Of a stretch of 64,000 nt of DNA, positions 15,841 to 24,474 are shown piece by piece (positions within the stretch are counted from its first letter, which is position 1; every line of letters starts with the position of its first letter). This DNA comes from Bacteroides sp. An322 (GTDB lineage: Bacteria > Bacteroidota > Bacteroidia > Bacteroidales > Bacteroidaceae). The translations under genes were made by a program, and so were the position numbers. The stretch covers positions 62,001-126,000 of the forward strand of contig NZ_NFIN01000001.1 of NCBI RefSeq assembly GCF_002161765.1, read 5' to 3'. The notes beneath the pieces are model-generated. The model was given only the letters and a program-made list of their open reading frames with translations. It was not told the origin of the DNA and ran no database searches.

Positions 15841-18594
15841 TCATTTACTCCCTTCTTTCCGTTTCAGGAAATCGGTAGGGCTTTCGCCGAAGTAGTCTTT
15901 GTAGCACTTGGCGAAATACGAAGGCGCACTGAAGCCTACCTCGTAGGTGATTTCGGCAATCGTTTTATCGGTAGAAGCCAACAGGGATGCCGCACGCTTG
16001 AGCCGCGCGATGCGGAGCAACTCATTCGGCGAATAGCCCGTCAATGCCTTTGCCTTGCGGTAAAGCTGCACGCGGCTCAGCCCGAGGTTCTCGCCCAAAT
16101 CGTCTACACGGAGGTCTGAATCGCCCAAATGTTTTTCTATCAACGCACGAAGTTTTTCGACAAAGCCTTTGTCCACTTCACTGACCGATTCTTTCTTTAT
16201 CGTGGCATGGTCGGCAAAGAAACTCTGCAAACGGTGGCGGTTGTCTATCAGGTTGCGCAAACGGGCACGCAGCAATTGCGCACTGAACGGCTTCAAGATA
16301 TACGAGTCGGCACCGCATTCGTAGCCTTTTATCTTCTGCTCATCCATCGTGTAAGCGGTCAGCATCATCACCGGAATATGCGAGGTCTGCATTTCCGACT
16401 TCAACCGCCGGCAGCACTCCATACCGTCCATCACCGGCATCATCACGTCGCAGATAATGGCGTCGGGCACGTATTTCATCGCCTGCTGCAAGCCTTCCTG
16501 CCCGTTTGAGGCTTCGATGACGGTATATTGCGAAGCGAGCAGCATCTTCACATAGTCGCGCACGTCCTGATTGTCGTCTATCACCAGAATCGTCTCCTTA
16601 TCCTTATCATCCGCCACTTCCGATACTGTTTGCACCGTTTCCTGGTCGGCAGAAAGCACCGCCCCTTCTTTCAGGTTCGCCATAATGGCATTCTTCTCCA
16701 CCCCTTCGGCAAGCGTACCCGCCTGTTTCATCGGCATCTCGATAGTGAAAATCGTCCCTTTGCCCTTGGCGGTATCCACGGAGACGGTGCCTTTATGCAT
16801 TTCGGCAAAGGCTTTCACCAACGCCAGCCCGATGCCCGAACCGGCATAGTGCACGTCTATCTGATAGAAGCTTTCGAAGATATGTTTGACGTGTTCGGCA
16901 GAAATGCCCACACCCGTATCCGAGACCTGATAACGCAGCCACTGCGCTCCGTCCCGCTCGAATTGCGAAAGGGCAAGGTCTACCCGACCGTTTTCGGGCG
17001 TAAACTTAAAGGCGTTCGAAAGCAGGTTGTACGTGATGCGCTCCAGCTTTTCGGCATCGGCTATCATCGTATATGCCTTGTCCGACGGAGCTACAGAGAC
17101 ATTGAAATGCACGTGTTTCTTATATGACAAGGTGCGGAACGCTTCGGTCCACTCATTGATTTCCTTCGCGATGTCGAACTCCGAGAGATACATCTTCAGC
17201 TTCCCGCTCTCGAACTTGCGGAAGTCGAGTATCTGATTGACCAGACGAAGCAATACCGTCACGTTCTTATGGATGATGCGGAGCAGGAAACGTTCGTGCT
17301 CGTCCAGGTTCTTGGATGTTTCCAATTGCTCCACCGGGTCGGCTATCAGCGTAAGCGGCGTGCGGAAGTCGTGCGACACGTTGGTAAAGAAAGCCAGTTT
17401 CGCATGGGTCGCCTCCTCCAGTTGCTTCGAGAGGTCTATCAGCTGGTCGCGCTGTTCCTCCAATTGCCGCTTCTGTTCCGAAAGCTCCACATTCAGGCGG
17501 TTCTTCGCCCAAAATGCCCGCACCGCCACAAACAAGGCGATGCCAAACAATGCCAATATCACGATGCAGGTGTACAGCAACGTGCGTTGCGAAGCATATT
17601 GCGTCAGATAGCGGTTAATCTGCCGGTCGAGGCGGTCTATCTTGTTATCCAACTGATGTATCTGCTCGTTCTGCAACATCATCACGCGGGCATTGTTGTG
17701 ATTGACCAAAGCCGACGAAAGGAACGTTTCGCGCTCGAAAGGCTTTCCCGTCAGAATCGCCATTGCCGTCTGCATCACCCGGTCGCCTCCCGTGGGATAA
17801 ATAAACGTAGCGTCCAGTTGCCCGCTCGCCACTTGCGCGATGCCATAGCCTTCGCCAGCCAGCGCATCAATGCCCACAAACAGCATCTCTTTCTCGCGCC
17901 CGTATTTCACCGCCGCCTCGTAGGCACCCGCCGCCATACGGTCGTTCTGGCAATACACCATATCAATGTCCGGATGAACGGCAAGAATCGAGTCGAAACG
18001 CTCGCGAGCCTCCTTGCGCAGCCAGCCCGCGTCTACCGAAGCCACAACCTCGATACCGGGACATTTCTCCAGCACCTCCATCATCCCCCGATGCCGTTCC
18101 GCCGCCGGAGTCGAGCCGCGAAGCCCCATTACCTCTACCACCTTGCCTTCCCCTTGCAGGCGCGCAGCGATATATTCGCCCACGCTGTGCCCGATGGCAT
18201 AATTGTCGGCACCGATGTAAGCCGTATAGTTGTCCGAATGAATCTTGCGGTCGGTCAGAATCACCGGGATGCCCCGCCCGTATGCCTTCTCGATAACGGG
18301 TGCCAACACCTCCGCCTCGTTGGGCGAAACCACCAGCAAGTCCACCCGGTTGCGTATCATCAGTTCGATGTCGTGTATCTGCTGCTCGTTGTTGTCCTTC
18401 GCCGTGCGGAACACCACCTCCGCTTCGGGATAAAACAACGCCTCGCGGCTGATTTCCTTGTTCATCTGCGCCCGCCACTCGTCGTCGCTGCACTGCGACA
18501 CGCCGATGACGAACCGCCGTTGCTGCCCGGCGCATCCCGCCAGCAAGAGCAAGAAGAGCGATATAATCAGAAAAGAAATAGCGTTGTGTTTCAT
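15841..18594 (-). CDS. hybrid two-component sensor/regulator of the fructan locus
   Basis: A start at 18594 (MKHNAISFLIISLFLLLLAG) gives 917 residues. The N-terminus is a signal or anchor sequence with a lipobox-like LLAGC. Next is a periplasmic type I sugar-binding domain (FVIGVSQCSDDEWR to about residue 290). A membrane helix (TCIVILALFGIALFVAV), a histidine kinase (phospho-His in FFTNVSHDFRTPLTL), a receiver (Asp in IICDVMMPVMDG) and an AraC-type HTH at the end (IAEITYEVGFSAPSYFAKCY) follow. The layout matches BT1754 of B. thetaiotaomicron, which binds fructose. It probably activates the SusC-to-fructokinase genes on sensing fructose released in the periplasm. Confidence 0.94.
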   Translation of the reverse strand: MKHNAISFLIISLFLLLLAGCAGQQRRFVIGVSQCSDDEWRAQMNKEISREALFYPEAEVVFRTAKDNNEQQIHDIELMIRNRVDLLVVSPNEAEVLAPVIEKAYGRGIPVILTDRKIHSDNYTAYIGADNYAIGHSVGEYIAARLQGEGKVVEVMGLRGSTPAAERHRGMMEVLEKCPGIEVVASVDAGWLRKEARERFDSILAVHPDIDMVYCQNDRMAAGAYEAAVKYGREKEMLFVGIDALAGEGYGIAQVASGQLDATFIYPTGGDRVMQTAMAILTGKPFERETFLSSALVNHNNARVMMLQNEQIHQLDNKIDRLDRQINRYLTQYASQRTLLYTCIVILALFGIALFVAVRAFWAKNRLNVELSEQKRQLEEQRDQLIDLSKQLEEATHAKLAFFTNVSHDFRTPLTLIADPVEQLETSKNLDEHERFLLRIIHKNVTVLLRLVNQILDFRKFESGKLKMYLSEFDIAKEINEWTEAFRTLSYKKHVHFNVSVAPSDKAYTMIADAEKLERITYNLLSNAFKFTPENGRVDLALSQFERDGAQWLRYQVSDTGVGISAEHVKHIFESFYQIDVHYAGSGIGLALVKAFAEMHKGTVSVDTAKGKGTIFTIEMPMKQAGTLAEGVEKNAIMANLKEGAVLSADQETVQTVSEVADDKDKETILVIDDNQDVRDYVKMLLASQYTVIEASNGQEGLQQAMKYVPDAIICDVMMPVMDGMECCRRLKSEMQTSHIPVMMLTAYTMDEQKIKGYECGADSYILKPFSAQLLRARLRNLIDNRHRLQSFFADHATIKKESVSEVDKGFVEKLRALIEKHLGDSDLRVDDLGENLGLSRVQLYRKAKALTGYSPNELLRIARLKRAASLLASTDKTIAEITYEVGFSAPSYFAKCYKDYFGESPTDFLKRKEGSK

Positions 18595-18723
18595 CGTAGC
18601 GTCATTTAAGCTTTTATCGGGGCGAAGATAATCATTTCTCCGCATTTTCCACCACAGATTACACAGATTTAAATCATTTGATTGATTATCTGAGACTCTC
18701 TATGGCAGATAAAAATAAATCGC

Positions 18724-18731
18724 TATCTTTG
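18724..18731 (+). promoter_or_regulatory. -7 box (TATCTTTG) of the DUF6364 gene
   Basis: Exact TAnnTTTG match, 30 bp before the ATG at 18761. Confidence 0.55.
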
Positions 18732-18760
18732 CGAGTGAACCAACCCAAAAAGAGAAACAG

Positions 18761-19012
18761 ATGAACCAAAATGTCACATTAAGAATTAACAGCAGCGTCT
18801 TGGAGCAAGCCTCCGACTACGCACGCTCCAAAGGGACCGACCTGTCGGAACTGGTGGAAAACCTACTGAAACAGGTGATGAAGAAAAATCCGAAGAGCAA
18901 AATCCGCCCCGTCTCCGAGTTGGACCCAAGAGTGCAACGCTTGGTCGGCGTTGTCCGGCTGGATGAAAAAGAAGTAGGACTGGACGGCGAAATCAGCCGG
19001 ATGGCATTTTGA
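18761..19012 (+). CDS. DUF6364 family antitoxin-like protein (orphan)
   Basis: The 83-residue protein begins MNQNVTLRINSSVLEQASDY, a ribbon-helix-helix-like pattern. It ends DEKEVGLDGEISRMAF, as DUF6364 proteins do. This family usually precedes a PIN-domain toxin. Here no toxin ORF follows; the next 350 bp are tandem repeats. It could be a leftover of a lost toxin-antitoxin pair or a solitary regulator. Confidence 0.75.
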   Translation: MNQNVTLRINSSVLEQASDYARSKGTDLSELVENLLKQVMKKNPKSKIRPVSELDPRVQRLVGVVRLDEKEVGLDGEISRMAF

Positions 19013-19370
19013 GAAAGATGTTTTTTCTGATTCCAATAGAGCCTTGAAAAGGCTCAATTATACGTAACCACGCACCCCTGCATCGCGCCCGCCAAGCCCT
19101 CCGGAATGCTGCCGTAGCGGTACGCCGCGCCAACCGAAGCCTCCGGAATGCCGCCGTAGCGGTGCATCACGCCTCCAGAGCCCTCGGAAATGATGCCGCA
19201 CCGGTACGCCACGCCTCCAAAGCCCTCGGAAGCGACGCCGCACCGGTACGCCGCATCCGGCAAACGCTTTTTCGGGAAAAACAAGGGGTACGGGAAAAAC
19301 ATAAAGCCGTAGGGGCGTATCGCATACGCCCCTACAACGAATCAAAATTCTTAATCTGTGTTTCGAAAAA
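19013..19370. other. gene-free gap with 42-bp tandem array and MITE fragment
   Basis: The region holds about four 42-bp units (19090-19260), then a 31-bp palindrome core of the MITE-like family with its right flank (19310-19360). GC content of the array is clearly above the surroundings. Open frames through the array exist in several phases because the unit is a multiple of three; none is supported as a gene. Confidence 0.65.
19090..19260. repeat. 42-bp tandem repeat array, about four units
   Basis: The units start at aagcc(c)tcggaa- or cctccggaatg-type sequence and carry a ccggtacgcc core; the last two are clearest, each running from agccctcggaa to acgcc. Unit length is 42 bp. The core agccctcggaa and the period are shared with the array at 33640-33960. 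Confidence 0.7.
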
Positions 19371-19673
19371 TCAGATAAAGACCGGGGAAAAGTCTATCCG
19401 CAACGCCTGGGCTATCCGCAGGAAACTGGAAAGCTGCATATCCGTTTCACCCCGCTCCACGCGGGCGATATAGCTTCTTGCAGTGCCCACCTTGTCGGCA
19501 AGCTCGCTTTGGGTCATCTTCAACTCCTTGCGCCTGTCGCGCAGAATGACACCGTAATAATACGCACGGGCCTTTGCCTCGAACTCGCTCCGGCTCTCGG
19601 TGCCTGGTGCGCCATACTTGTCGGTCAATACCGTTTCGGCATCGACCAGTTTGCTTGTATCAATCTTCCTCAT
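19371..19673 (-). CDS. XRE-family HTH antitoxin (HigA-type)
   Basis: The 100-residue protein has a helix-turn-helix in its C-terminal half (MTQSELADKVGTARSYIARV), ending in LRIAQALRIDFSPVFI. It overlaps the toxin gene upstream by 14 bp. Toxin-first order with an XRE antitoxin is the HigBA layout. The antitoxin neutralises the toxin and represses the shared promoter. Confidence 0.88.
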   Translation of the reverse strand: MRKIDTSKLVDAETVLTDKYGAPGTESRSEFEAKARAYYYGVILRDRRKELKMTQSELADKVGTARSYIARVERGETDMQLSSFLRIAQALRIDFSPVFI

Positions 19674-20025
19674 AGCTGATTCTGTTTAATATGTTTTCCG
19701 CTAAACTGATTTGTTTCTTATAGTCTTTGGACGACTTCTTCATAAATGCGTTCAGCAGGGTTATCTCTGTTGCCAGTATGACATTGTCATTGTCCATCGT
19801 AAACATTACCGTCCGATATTCGTTTCCGCCTACGGAAACGCGCATTTCATATAGGTCCGTATTTTCCAGACGTTTCACGAATTTTGTTGATATGACACGT
19901 TCTGTTTTAACTATCTCAAGCACATAATCGAATTTTATCTTGACTTTATCCGACAGCCCGTTATAGAATTGCGCAAATTCTGCCGTCCAATAGACATTTC
20001 TTATACATATCCTGTTCCCTTCCAT
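19660..20025 (-). CDS. RelE/HigB-family toxin
   Basis: The start at 20025 (MEGNRICIRNVYW) gives 121 residues. The sequence FVKRLENTDLYEMRVSVGG, then YRTVMFTMDND and LLNAFMKKSSKDYKKQI, is the Gp49/HigB-type mRNA interferase pattern. A -7 box TACTTTTG lies at 20030-20037 on the minus strand, only 5 bases from the ATG, implying an almost leaderless mRNA. The longer frame from 20091 would start upstream of this promoter. It forms a cassette with the XRE antitoxin. Confidence 0.87.
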   Translation of the reverse strand: MEGNRICIRNVYWTAEFAQFYNGLSDKVKIKFDYVLEIVKTERVISTKFVKRLENTDLYEMRVSVGGNEYRTVMFTMDNDNVILATEITLLNAFMKKSSKDYKKQISLAENILNRISYEED

Positions 20026-20029
20026 GCCG

Positions 20030-20037
20030 CAAAAGTA
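20030..20037 (-). promoter_or_regulatory. -7 box (TACTTTTG) of the higBA-type cassette
   Basis: Exact TAnnTTTG match on the minus strand; it decides the toxin start codon at 20025. Confidence 0.55.
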
Positions 20038-20103
20038 ACTAATCAGATACATATTCACAAATTTTTCCCGCTTTTTCTTTACGGCTTCCAATTAAACAGT
20101 CCG

Positions 20104-20228
20104 AAGTAATTCACCAAATTAACTGTAGGGGCGTATCGCATACGCCCGAATGCACCCGCTTATCCGCGTGGATGTTTTCGGGCGTATGCAATACGCCCCT
20201 ACAACGAATCAAATTATTTTAATCTGTG
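20104..20228. repeat. MITE-like palindromic element, copy 2, right flank duplicated at 19310-19360
   Basis: The core arms are taggggcgtatcgcatacgc (from 20126) and gcgtatgcaatacgccccta. The right flank ctacaacgaatcaaa followed by ttaatctgtg is nearly identical to that at 19331-19360. The flank includes the stop codon of the fructokinase gene. Confidence 0.75.
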
Positions 20229-21115
20229 GTGTTCCTTCCCGTCAGCCGGGCGGGCAATACGGGCATTGCGCCGTTCTGCGTGCAGACGAAAGCCGAGGTA
20301 GCTACGGCTATCTTGTGGGCTTCGGGGACAGGCTTGCCTTTCAGGATAGAAGCTACGAAGGCGGCGGTGAACGAATCGCCCGCGCCTACCGTGTCCGCCA
20401 CCTCTACCTTCGGGGTCTCTACAAACGAGATTTCGCCCGGAGTGAAGACGTAGCTGCCGTTTACGCCGCAAGTGAGGATGAGCATCCGCAGGTTGTACTT
20501 CGCCAGCAGAATCCAGCACTTGTCTTGCAGGTCGATGCCCGGATAGCCGAACATCCGGCTCACGGTGACCAGCTCTTCATCGTTTATCTTCAGGATGTTG
20601 CACTTGCGCATCGAGTTGCAGAGAATCTCCTTCGTATAGAATCCTTGGCGCAAGTTTATATCGAATATTTTGTATTGTCCTTCGCCGTCGGGCATCGCAT
20701 CGAGGAAGCGGTTAATGGTCTCGCGCGAAACCACGCTGCGCTGTGCCAGCGAGCCGAAGCATACGGCGCGGGTCTGGCGTGCCAATCCTTCCAAGGCGGG
20801 TGTGAAGGGAATGTTGTCCCACGCCACGCCCTCGCGGATGTCGTAACAGGGCACGCCGTTGATGTCCAGTTCCACCTGTACCGTCCCGGTCGGGTAAGGC
20901 ACGGTCTCTATCATGCAGTTGAGCTTCTTCTCGCGGAAGTTCTTCAGAATCTCCGCCCCCAACTCGTCTTCGCCTACGGCACTGACTACGCGGCTGTCCA
21001 GTCCGAACTGCGACACGTGATAAGCAAAGTTTGCCGGCGCACCGCCTATTTTCTTTCCTTCGGGAAGCATGTCCCACAATGCTTCGCCCATTCCTACTAC
21101 GATTGTATTGTTCAT
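20219..21115 (-). CDS. fructokinase (PfkB family)
   Basis: The 298-residue protein begins VVGMGEALWDMLPEG and has IGGAPANFAYHVSQFG (sugar-binding Gly-Gly motif). The C-terminal signature DTVGAGDSFTAAFVAS contains the catalytic Asp. These are features of bacterial fructokinases. In this locus it would phosphorylate fructose brought in by the MFS transporter gene 6 bp upstream. The match to the B. thetaiotaomicron locus (BT1757) in order is good. Confidence 0.93.
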   Translation of the reverse strand: MNNTIVVGMGEALWDMLPEGKKIGGAPANFAYHVSQFGLDSRVVSAVGEDELGAEILKNFREKKLNCMIETVPYPTGTVQVELDINGVPCYDIREGVAWDNIPFTPALEGLARQTRAVCFGSLAQRSVVSRETINRFLDAMPDGEGQYKIFDINLRQGFYTKEILCNSMRKCNILKINDEELVTVSRMFGYPGIDLQDKCWILLAKYNLRMLILTCGVNGSYVFTPGEISFVETPKVEVADTVGAGDSFTAAFVASILKGKPVPEAHKIAVATSAFVCTQNGAMPVLPARLTGRNTTD

Positions 21116-21121
21116 GGCTTC

Positions 21122-22285
21122 TTATTTTTTCAGTTTAAACATATATAATATAAGGTATATCACTCCCACCGTCATCACGGCTACGGCACCGCTCTGCCCC
21201 ACGGCATCGCTGGCGAATCCCATCAGCAGCGGGAAGACCGTGCCGCCGAAAAGACCCATAATCATCAAGCCGGAAATCTCGTTCTTCTTGTCGGGCACAG
21301 CCAAAAGGGCTTGCGAGAAGACAATGGAGAACACGTTCGAATTGCCGAAGCCGATAAGGGCAATGGCAATGTAAATCACCGTCAAGTCAGTCGATACGAA
21401 CAGCAGTACCATAGCCACCAACATACACGCCACGCTGATACCCAAGAAAGGTTTCGAAGCCACCTTCTGCAAGATAACTGCCCCCGACAAGCATCCCAAG
21501 GTACGGAAGATGAAGTAGAGGCTGGTGGCAAAGCCGGCATCGTCGAGCGGCATTCCCAAGCGTTCCATCAGAATCTTTGGAGCGGTGGTGTTGGTGCCCA
21601 CATCAATGCCCACATGGCACATAATGCCTAAGAAGCAAAGCAAGATGAACGGACGCCCTAACAGCCGGAGGCAACTGACGAAACCCGAAGCCTTGTCGGG
21701 AGCCTCTTCCTCAATCGGAGTAGCAGAGAGCCACAGGACGGCAATGACCGCCACCGCCATATAGACGGGGAACAGCACCCGCCAGCCCATGCCGAACTCC
21801 GGTATTGCCTGCGTGGCTCCCCACATGGCGATATAAGGAGCCAGAAACGAAGCGATTGCCTTGACAAACTGCCCGAACGTGAGCGAGCTTGCCAATTTGT
21901 CGCCTGTGATGATGTTGCTCAGCAGCGGATTGAGCGAAGTCTGCATCAGCGCGTTGCCGATGCCTAACAAAGAGAACGAGCAAAGCATAATGCCATAGCT
22001 GTCGCCGAATATCGGGAGCAGCAGCGACACAAAGGTCACAGCCAAGCTAAGCACCACGGTATTCTTCCGCCCGATGCGGTTCATCAGCACACCCGTCGGC
22101 ACGGAGAATATCAGGAACCAGAAGAACACCAGCGAAGGGAAGATGTTGGCTTCGGCATCGCTCAGCCCCAAGTCCGCCTTCACATAATTGGAAGCGATTC
22201 CCACCAAATCGACGAAGCCCATTGCGAAGAAGCAGAGCATCACGGGAACCAGCTTGCCATATTTGATTTGTTTATCGATAGTCAT
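21122..22285 (-). CDS. MFS sugar (fructose) transporter
   Basis: The 387-residue membrane protein has about 12 hydrophobic segments and the MFS motif GVLMNRIGRKNTVVL. It resembles the FucP/glucose-galactose group. Its place between GH32 and fructokinase, as for BT1758, makes inner-membrane import of fructose the likely role. It lies 6 bp before the fructokinase gene. Confidence 0.9.
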   Translation of the reverse strand: MTIDKQIKYGKLVPVMLCFFAMGFVDLVGIASNYVKADLGLSDAEANIFPSLVFFWFLIFSVPTGVLMNRIGRKNTVVLSLAVTFVSLLLPIFGDSYGIMLCSFSLLGIGNALMQTSLNPLLSNIITGDKLASSLTFGQFVKAIASFLAPYIAMWGATQAIPEFGMGWRVLFPVYMAVAVIAVLWLSATPIEEEAPDKASGFVSCLRLLGRPFILLCFLGIMCHVGIDVGTNTTAPKILMERLGMPLDDAGFATSLYFIFRTLGCLSGAVILQKVASKPFLGISVACMLVAMVLLFVSTDLTVIYIAIALIGFGNSNVFSIVFSQALLAVPDKKNEISGLMIMGLFGGTVFPLLMGFASDAVGQSGAVAVMTVGVIYLILYMFKLKK

Positions 22286-22377
22286 GTTTTCAAGTTTATA
22301 GTTAAGAGTTAATAGTTAATAACGCTTTTGATGTAGAAACGTCACATCACTATTCATTATTCATTATTAATTATTCA

Positions 22378-24228
22378 CTAATTAAGCCGATATACCGTCA
22401 TCGACTTCACGCTGAAGCTGCCGCGTCCCGACACGAACGACATCTTGTTGTAAGGTTCGGAAGGGAAGACCTGATTGGTCATCACAAACTTGCCGCCCTC
22501 TCCAAACGCTTCGATGCTGGTACGGTCGACAAACAAGCGCAGGTTAATCTCATCGGTATCTGGAACAGGCGCTACCGTCAAGGCTGGAAATTCGGGACTG
22601 AAATCCGTCTTCCCGCTCTCGGTGCGGTCCATTACGAACTGCTTGCGGGGCACATCGTAATACATCGCCACCTTTTCGCCCTTCGTGTTCTCCAAAGTGA
22701 AGCTGATGCGCGAAGCACCGGCATTTTTGATAGTCATATTGATTTCGTATGCCCCTTCGTTGTCCGCCAACAGAATCGGGATTTCATACGAATCTTTTAC
22801 CTTGAACGGAGGAATAATCGTGTTTTCCTTCCGTGCTTTCTCTATTTCGGGCGAGGGAGCACAGCGCAACAACAGTTCGCCGTCTTGGCGATACAGGGTC
22901 AAGTCGCGGGCAATGGTATTCGAACCACGGTATTGCAGCGTAGGTAACACGCCTTGATACTGCCAGTTGCTCATCCAGCCCAAAGCGATGCAACGCCCGT
23001 CTGGCGCATTGTTGAAAGTCACTGTGGCGTAGTGGTCTTTCCCCCAATCCATCCATTTGGTCTGTGTAGGAGCTTCGTTGACGAACTTCTTCCCGTCGAA
23101 CGTTCCTACAAAATACTGGGCAGCATTACCTCCGAACGGTCCGCCCGGATTGATGTTGCATATCAGCACCCAACGCTTTTCCTTCGTGCCTTCCACCGGA
23201 AGTTCTACCAAGTCGGGACATTCCCAAACTCCTCCGTGCGCGCCTTGCTTGGCTCCGAAGCTGCTTTCATACTTCCAGTCTTTCAGGTTCTTCGAAGAAT
23301 AGATATCCATCTCCTGACCTCCCGCCAGTATCATCACCCAATGCTTGCCAGGCGCATACCAGAATACTTTCGGGTCGCGGAAGTCGCGCTTCTCGGATGT
23401 AACAATCGGATTGTTTTCGTATTTCGTAAACGTCTTCCCGTTGTCGGTGCTGTATGCCATACTCTGCATCTGCACATCGCCCCACGGGCTGGGCTTCGCC
23501 GAAGTGTAGAAAGCAATGACAGCCCCTTCGCCGAAACCTGCCGTATTCTCATAATCGACTACCGATGAGCCACTGAATATCGAGCCCCAGGCATCGGGAG
23601 TAATGGCATCCCCTTCAAACTTCCAGTTCACCAAATCGGTCGTTGTGGAATGTCCCCACGTCATGTTTCCCCAAGTGGAACCATACGGATTGTGCTGGAA
23701 ATACAAGTGATACACACCGTCTTTGTAGAACATCCCGTTCGGGTCGTTCATCCAGCCGTATGCCGGCGTATGGTGATAAAGCGGACGGAACTTCTCGCGG
23801 TTCGTCGTATCAAACGTGTCCGACAGCTTCATCTTCTTCCAACAGATAGCCGATTCGGGCATCCCCTGCACGTCGAGCGACAAATCCTTACCTACGTATG
23901 CCGACAAGTCGAGCGGCACATAGTAATCCACCTTCTCGCGGGCAAGGCGGATGTTGATGACGCTGCCCACCGTCTGGTTATTAATCACAAAATAAATCTT
24001 TCCTTCGGGCGCATTGTCCTGCACCGGAAGCAGCAGATACTTCTTCGCTTCCTTAATCTGAAGGATATTCTGTTCACTCACCAAATGGCGCACGTCGATA
24101 GACGATTCCGCCATACAAGTTATTGAAGCAAGCCCCATAAACGTTCCTAAACACAACGTTTTCACGGTATCGGCAATGCCTTGTTTCTTTAAGGTAATCA
24201 TTGTTTTTAAGGTTTTAAATATGAACAA
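22378..24228 (-). CDS. GH32 fructan hydrolase with N-terminal DUF4980
   Basis: The protein is 616 residues from 24228, or 607 from the inner ATG at 24201 (MITLKKQGIADTV). The signal peptide (LCLGTFMGLASITCMA) has no clear lipobox, so a periplasmic location is likely. Residues about 45-140 form a DUF4980-type beta domain. The GH32 propeller follows with nucleophile WMNDPNG, stabiliser FRDPKVF and acid/base WECPDL. The C-terminal beta sandwich has FVDRTSIEAFG. It releases fructose from fructans; exo-action is likely for this architecture but not proven. Confidence 0.94.
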   Translation of the reverse strand: MFIFKTLKTMITLKKQGIADTVKTLCLGTFMGLASITCMAESSIDVRHLVSEQNILQIKEAKKYLLLPVQDNAPEGKIYFVINNQTVGSVINIRLAREKVDYYVPLDLSAYVGKDLSLDVQGMPESAICWKKMKLSDTFDTTNREKFRPLYHHTPAYGWMNDPNGMFYKDGVYHLYFQHNPYGSTWGNMTWGHSTTTDLVNWKFEGDAITPDAWGSIFSGSSVVDYENTAGFGEGAVIAFYTSAKPSPWGDVQMQSMAYSTDNGKTFTKYENNPIVTSEKRDFRDPKVFWYAPGKHWVMILAGGQEMDIYSSKNLKDWKYESSFGAKQGAHGGVWECPDLVELPVEGTKEKRWVLICNINPGGPFGGNAAQYFVGTFDGKKFVNEAPTQTKWMDWGKDHYATVTFNNAPDGRCIALGWMSNWQYQGVLPTLQYRGSNTIARDLTLYRQDGELLLRCAPSPEIEKARKENTIIPPFKVKDSYEIPILLADNEGAYEINMTIKNAGASRISFTLENTKGEKVAMYYDVPRKQFVMDRTESGKTDFSPEFPALTVAPVPDTDEINLRLFVDRTSIEAFGEGGKFVMTNQVFPSEPYNKMSFVSGRGSFSVKSMTVYRLN

Positions 24229-24474
24229 CTAAAACTAAACTATCTCGGTTTGTATGTCACAAAGTTACGCTACCATTCGCTTTCAGCCTGTAAAAATCGT
24301 TTCAAATGCCAGCAAATTTGTTACGTTTGCATGAAATGAAACATTTATCTTATCATACCTATTGAGTTTTTTCTGCCACAGGAACGAATCTTTTTAACGG
24401 TGCGGACAGAAATCACTTCCTGCCCGCACCCCAACTAACCTTTCTTTATGCGAACCATTAATCAAAAACAGTCA

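Noticed and set aside
17269..18609. Plus-strand 446-codon frame opposite the hybrid regulator
   Set aside because: Antisense shadow of a clear sensor kinase, rich in His, Arg and Gln as expected from the reversed GC-rich codons.
19054..19345. Overlapping minus-strand frames through the 19.1-kb array
   Set aside because: Same explanation as for the 33.7-kb array: repeat length divisible by three, no start context, low-complexity product.
20150..21148. Plus-strand 332-codon frame opposite fructokinase
   Set aside because: The minus-strand reading is a complete PfkB kinase with all motifs; the plus reading starts in a repeat and has the skewed composition of an antisense shadow.
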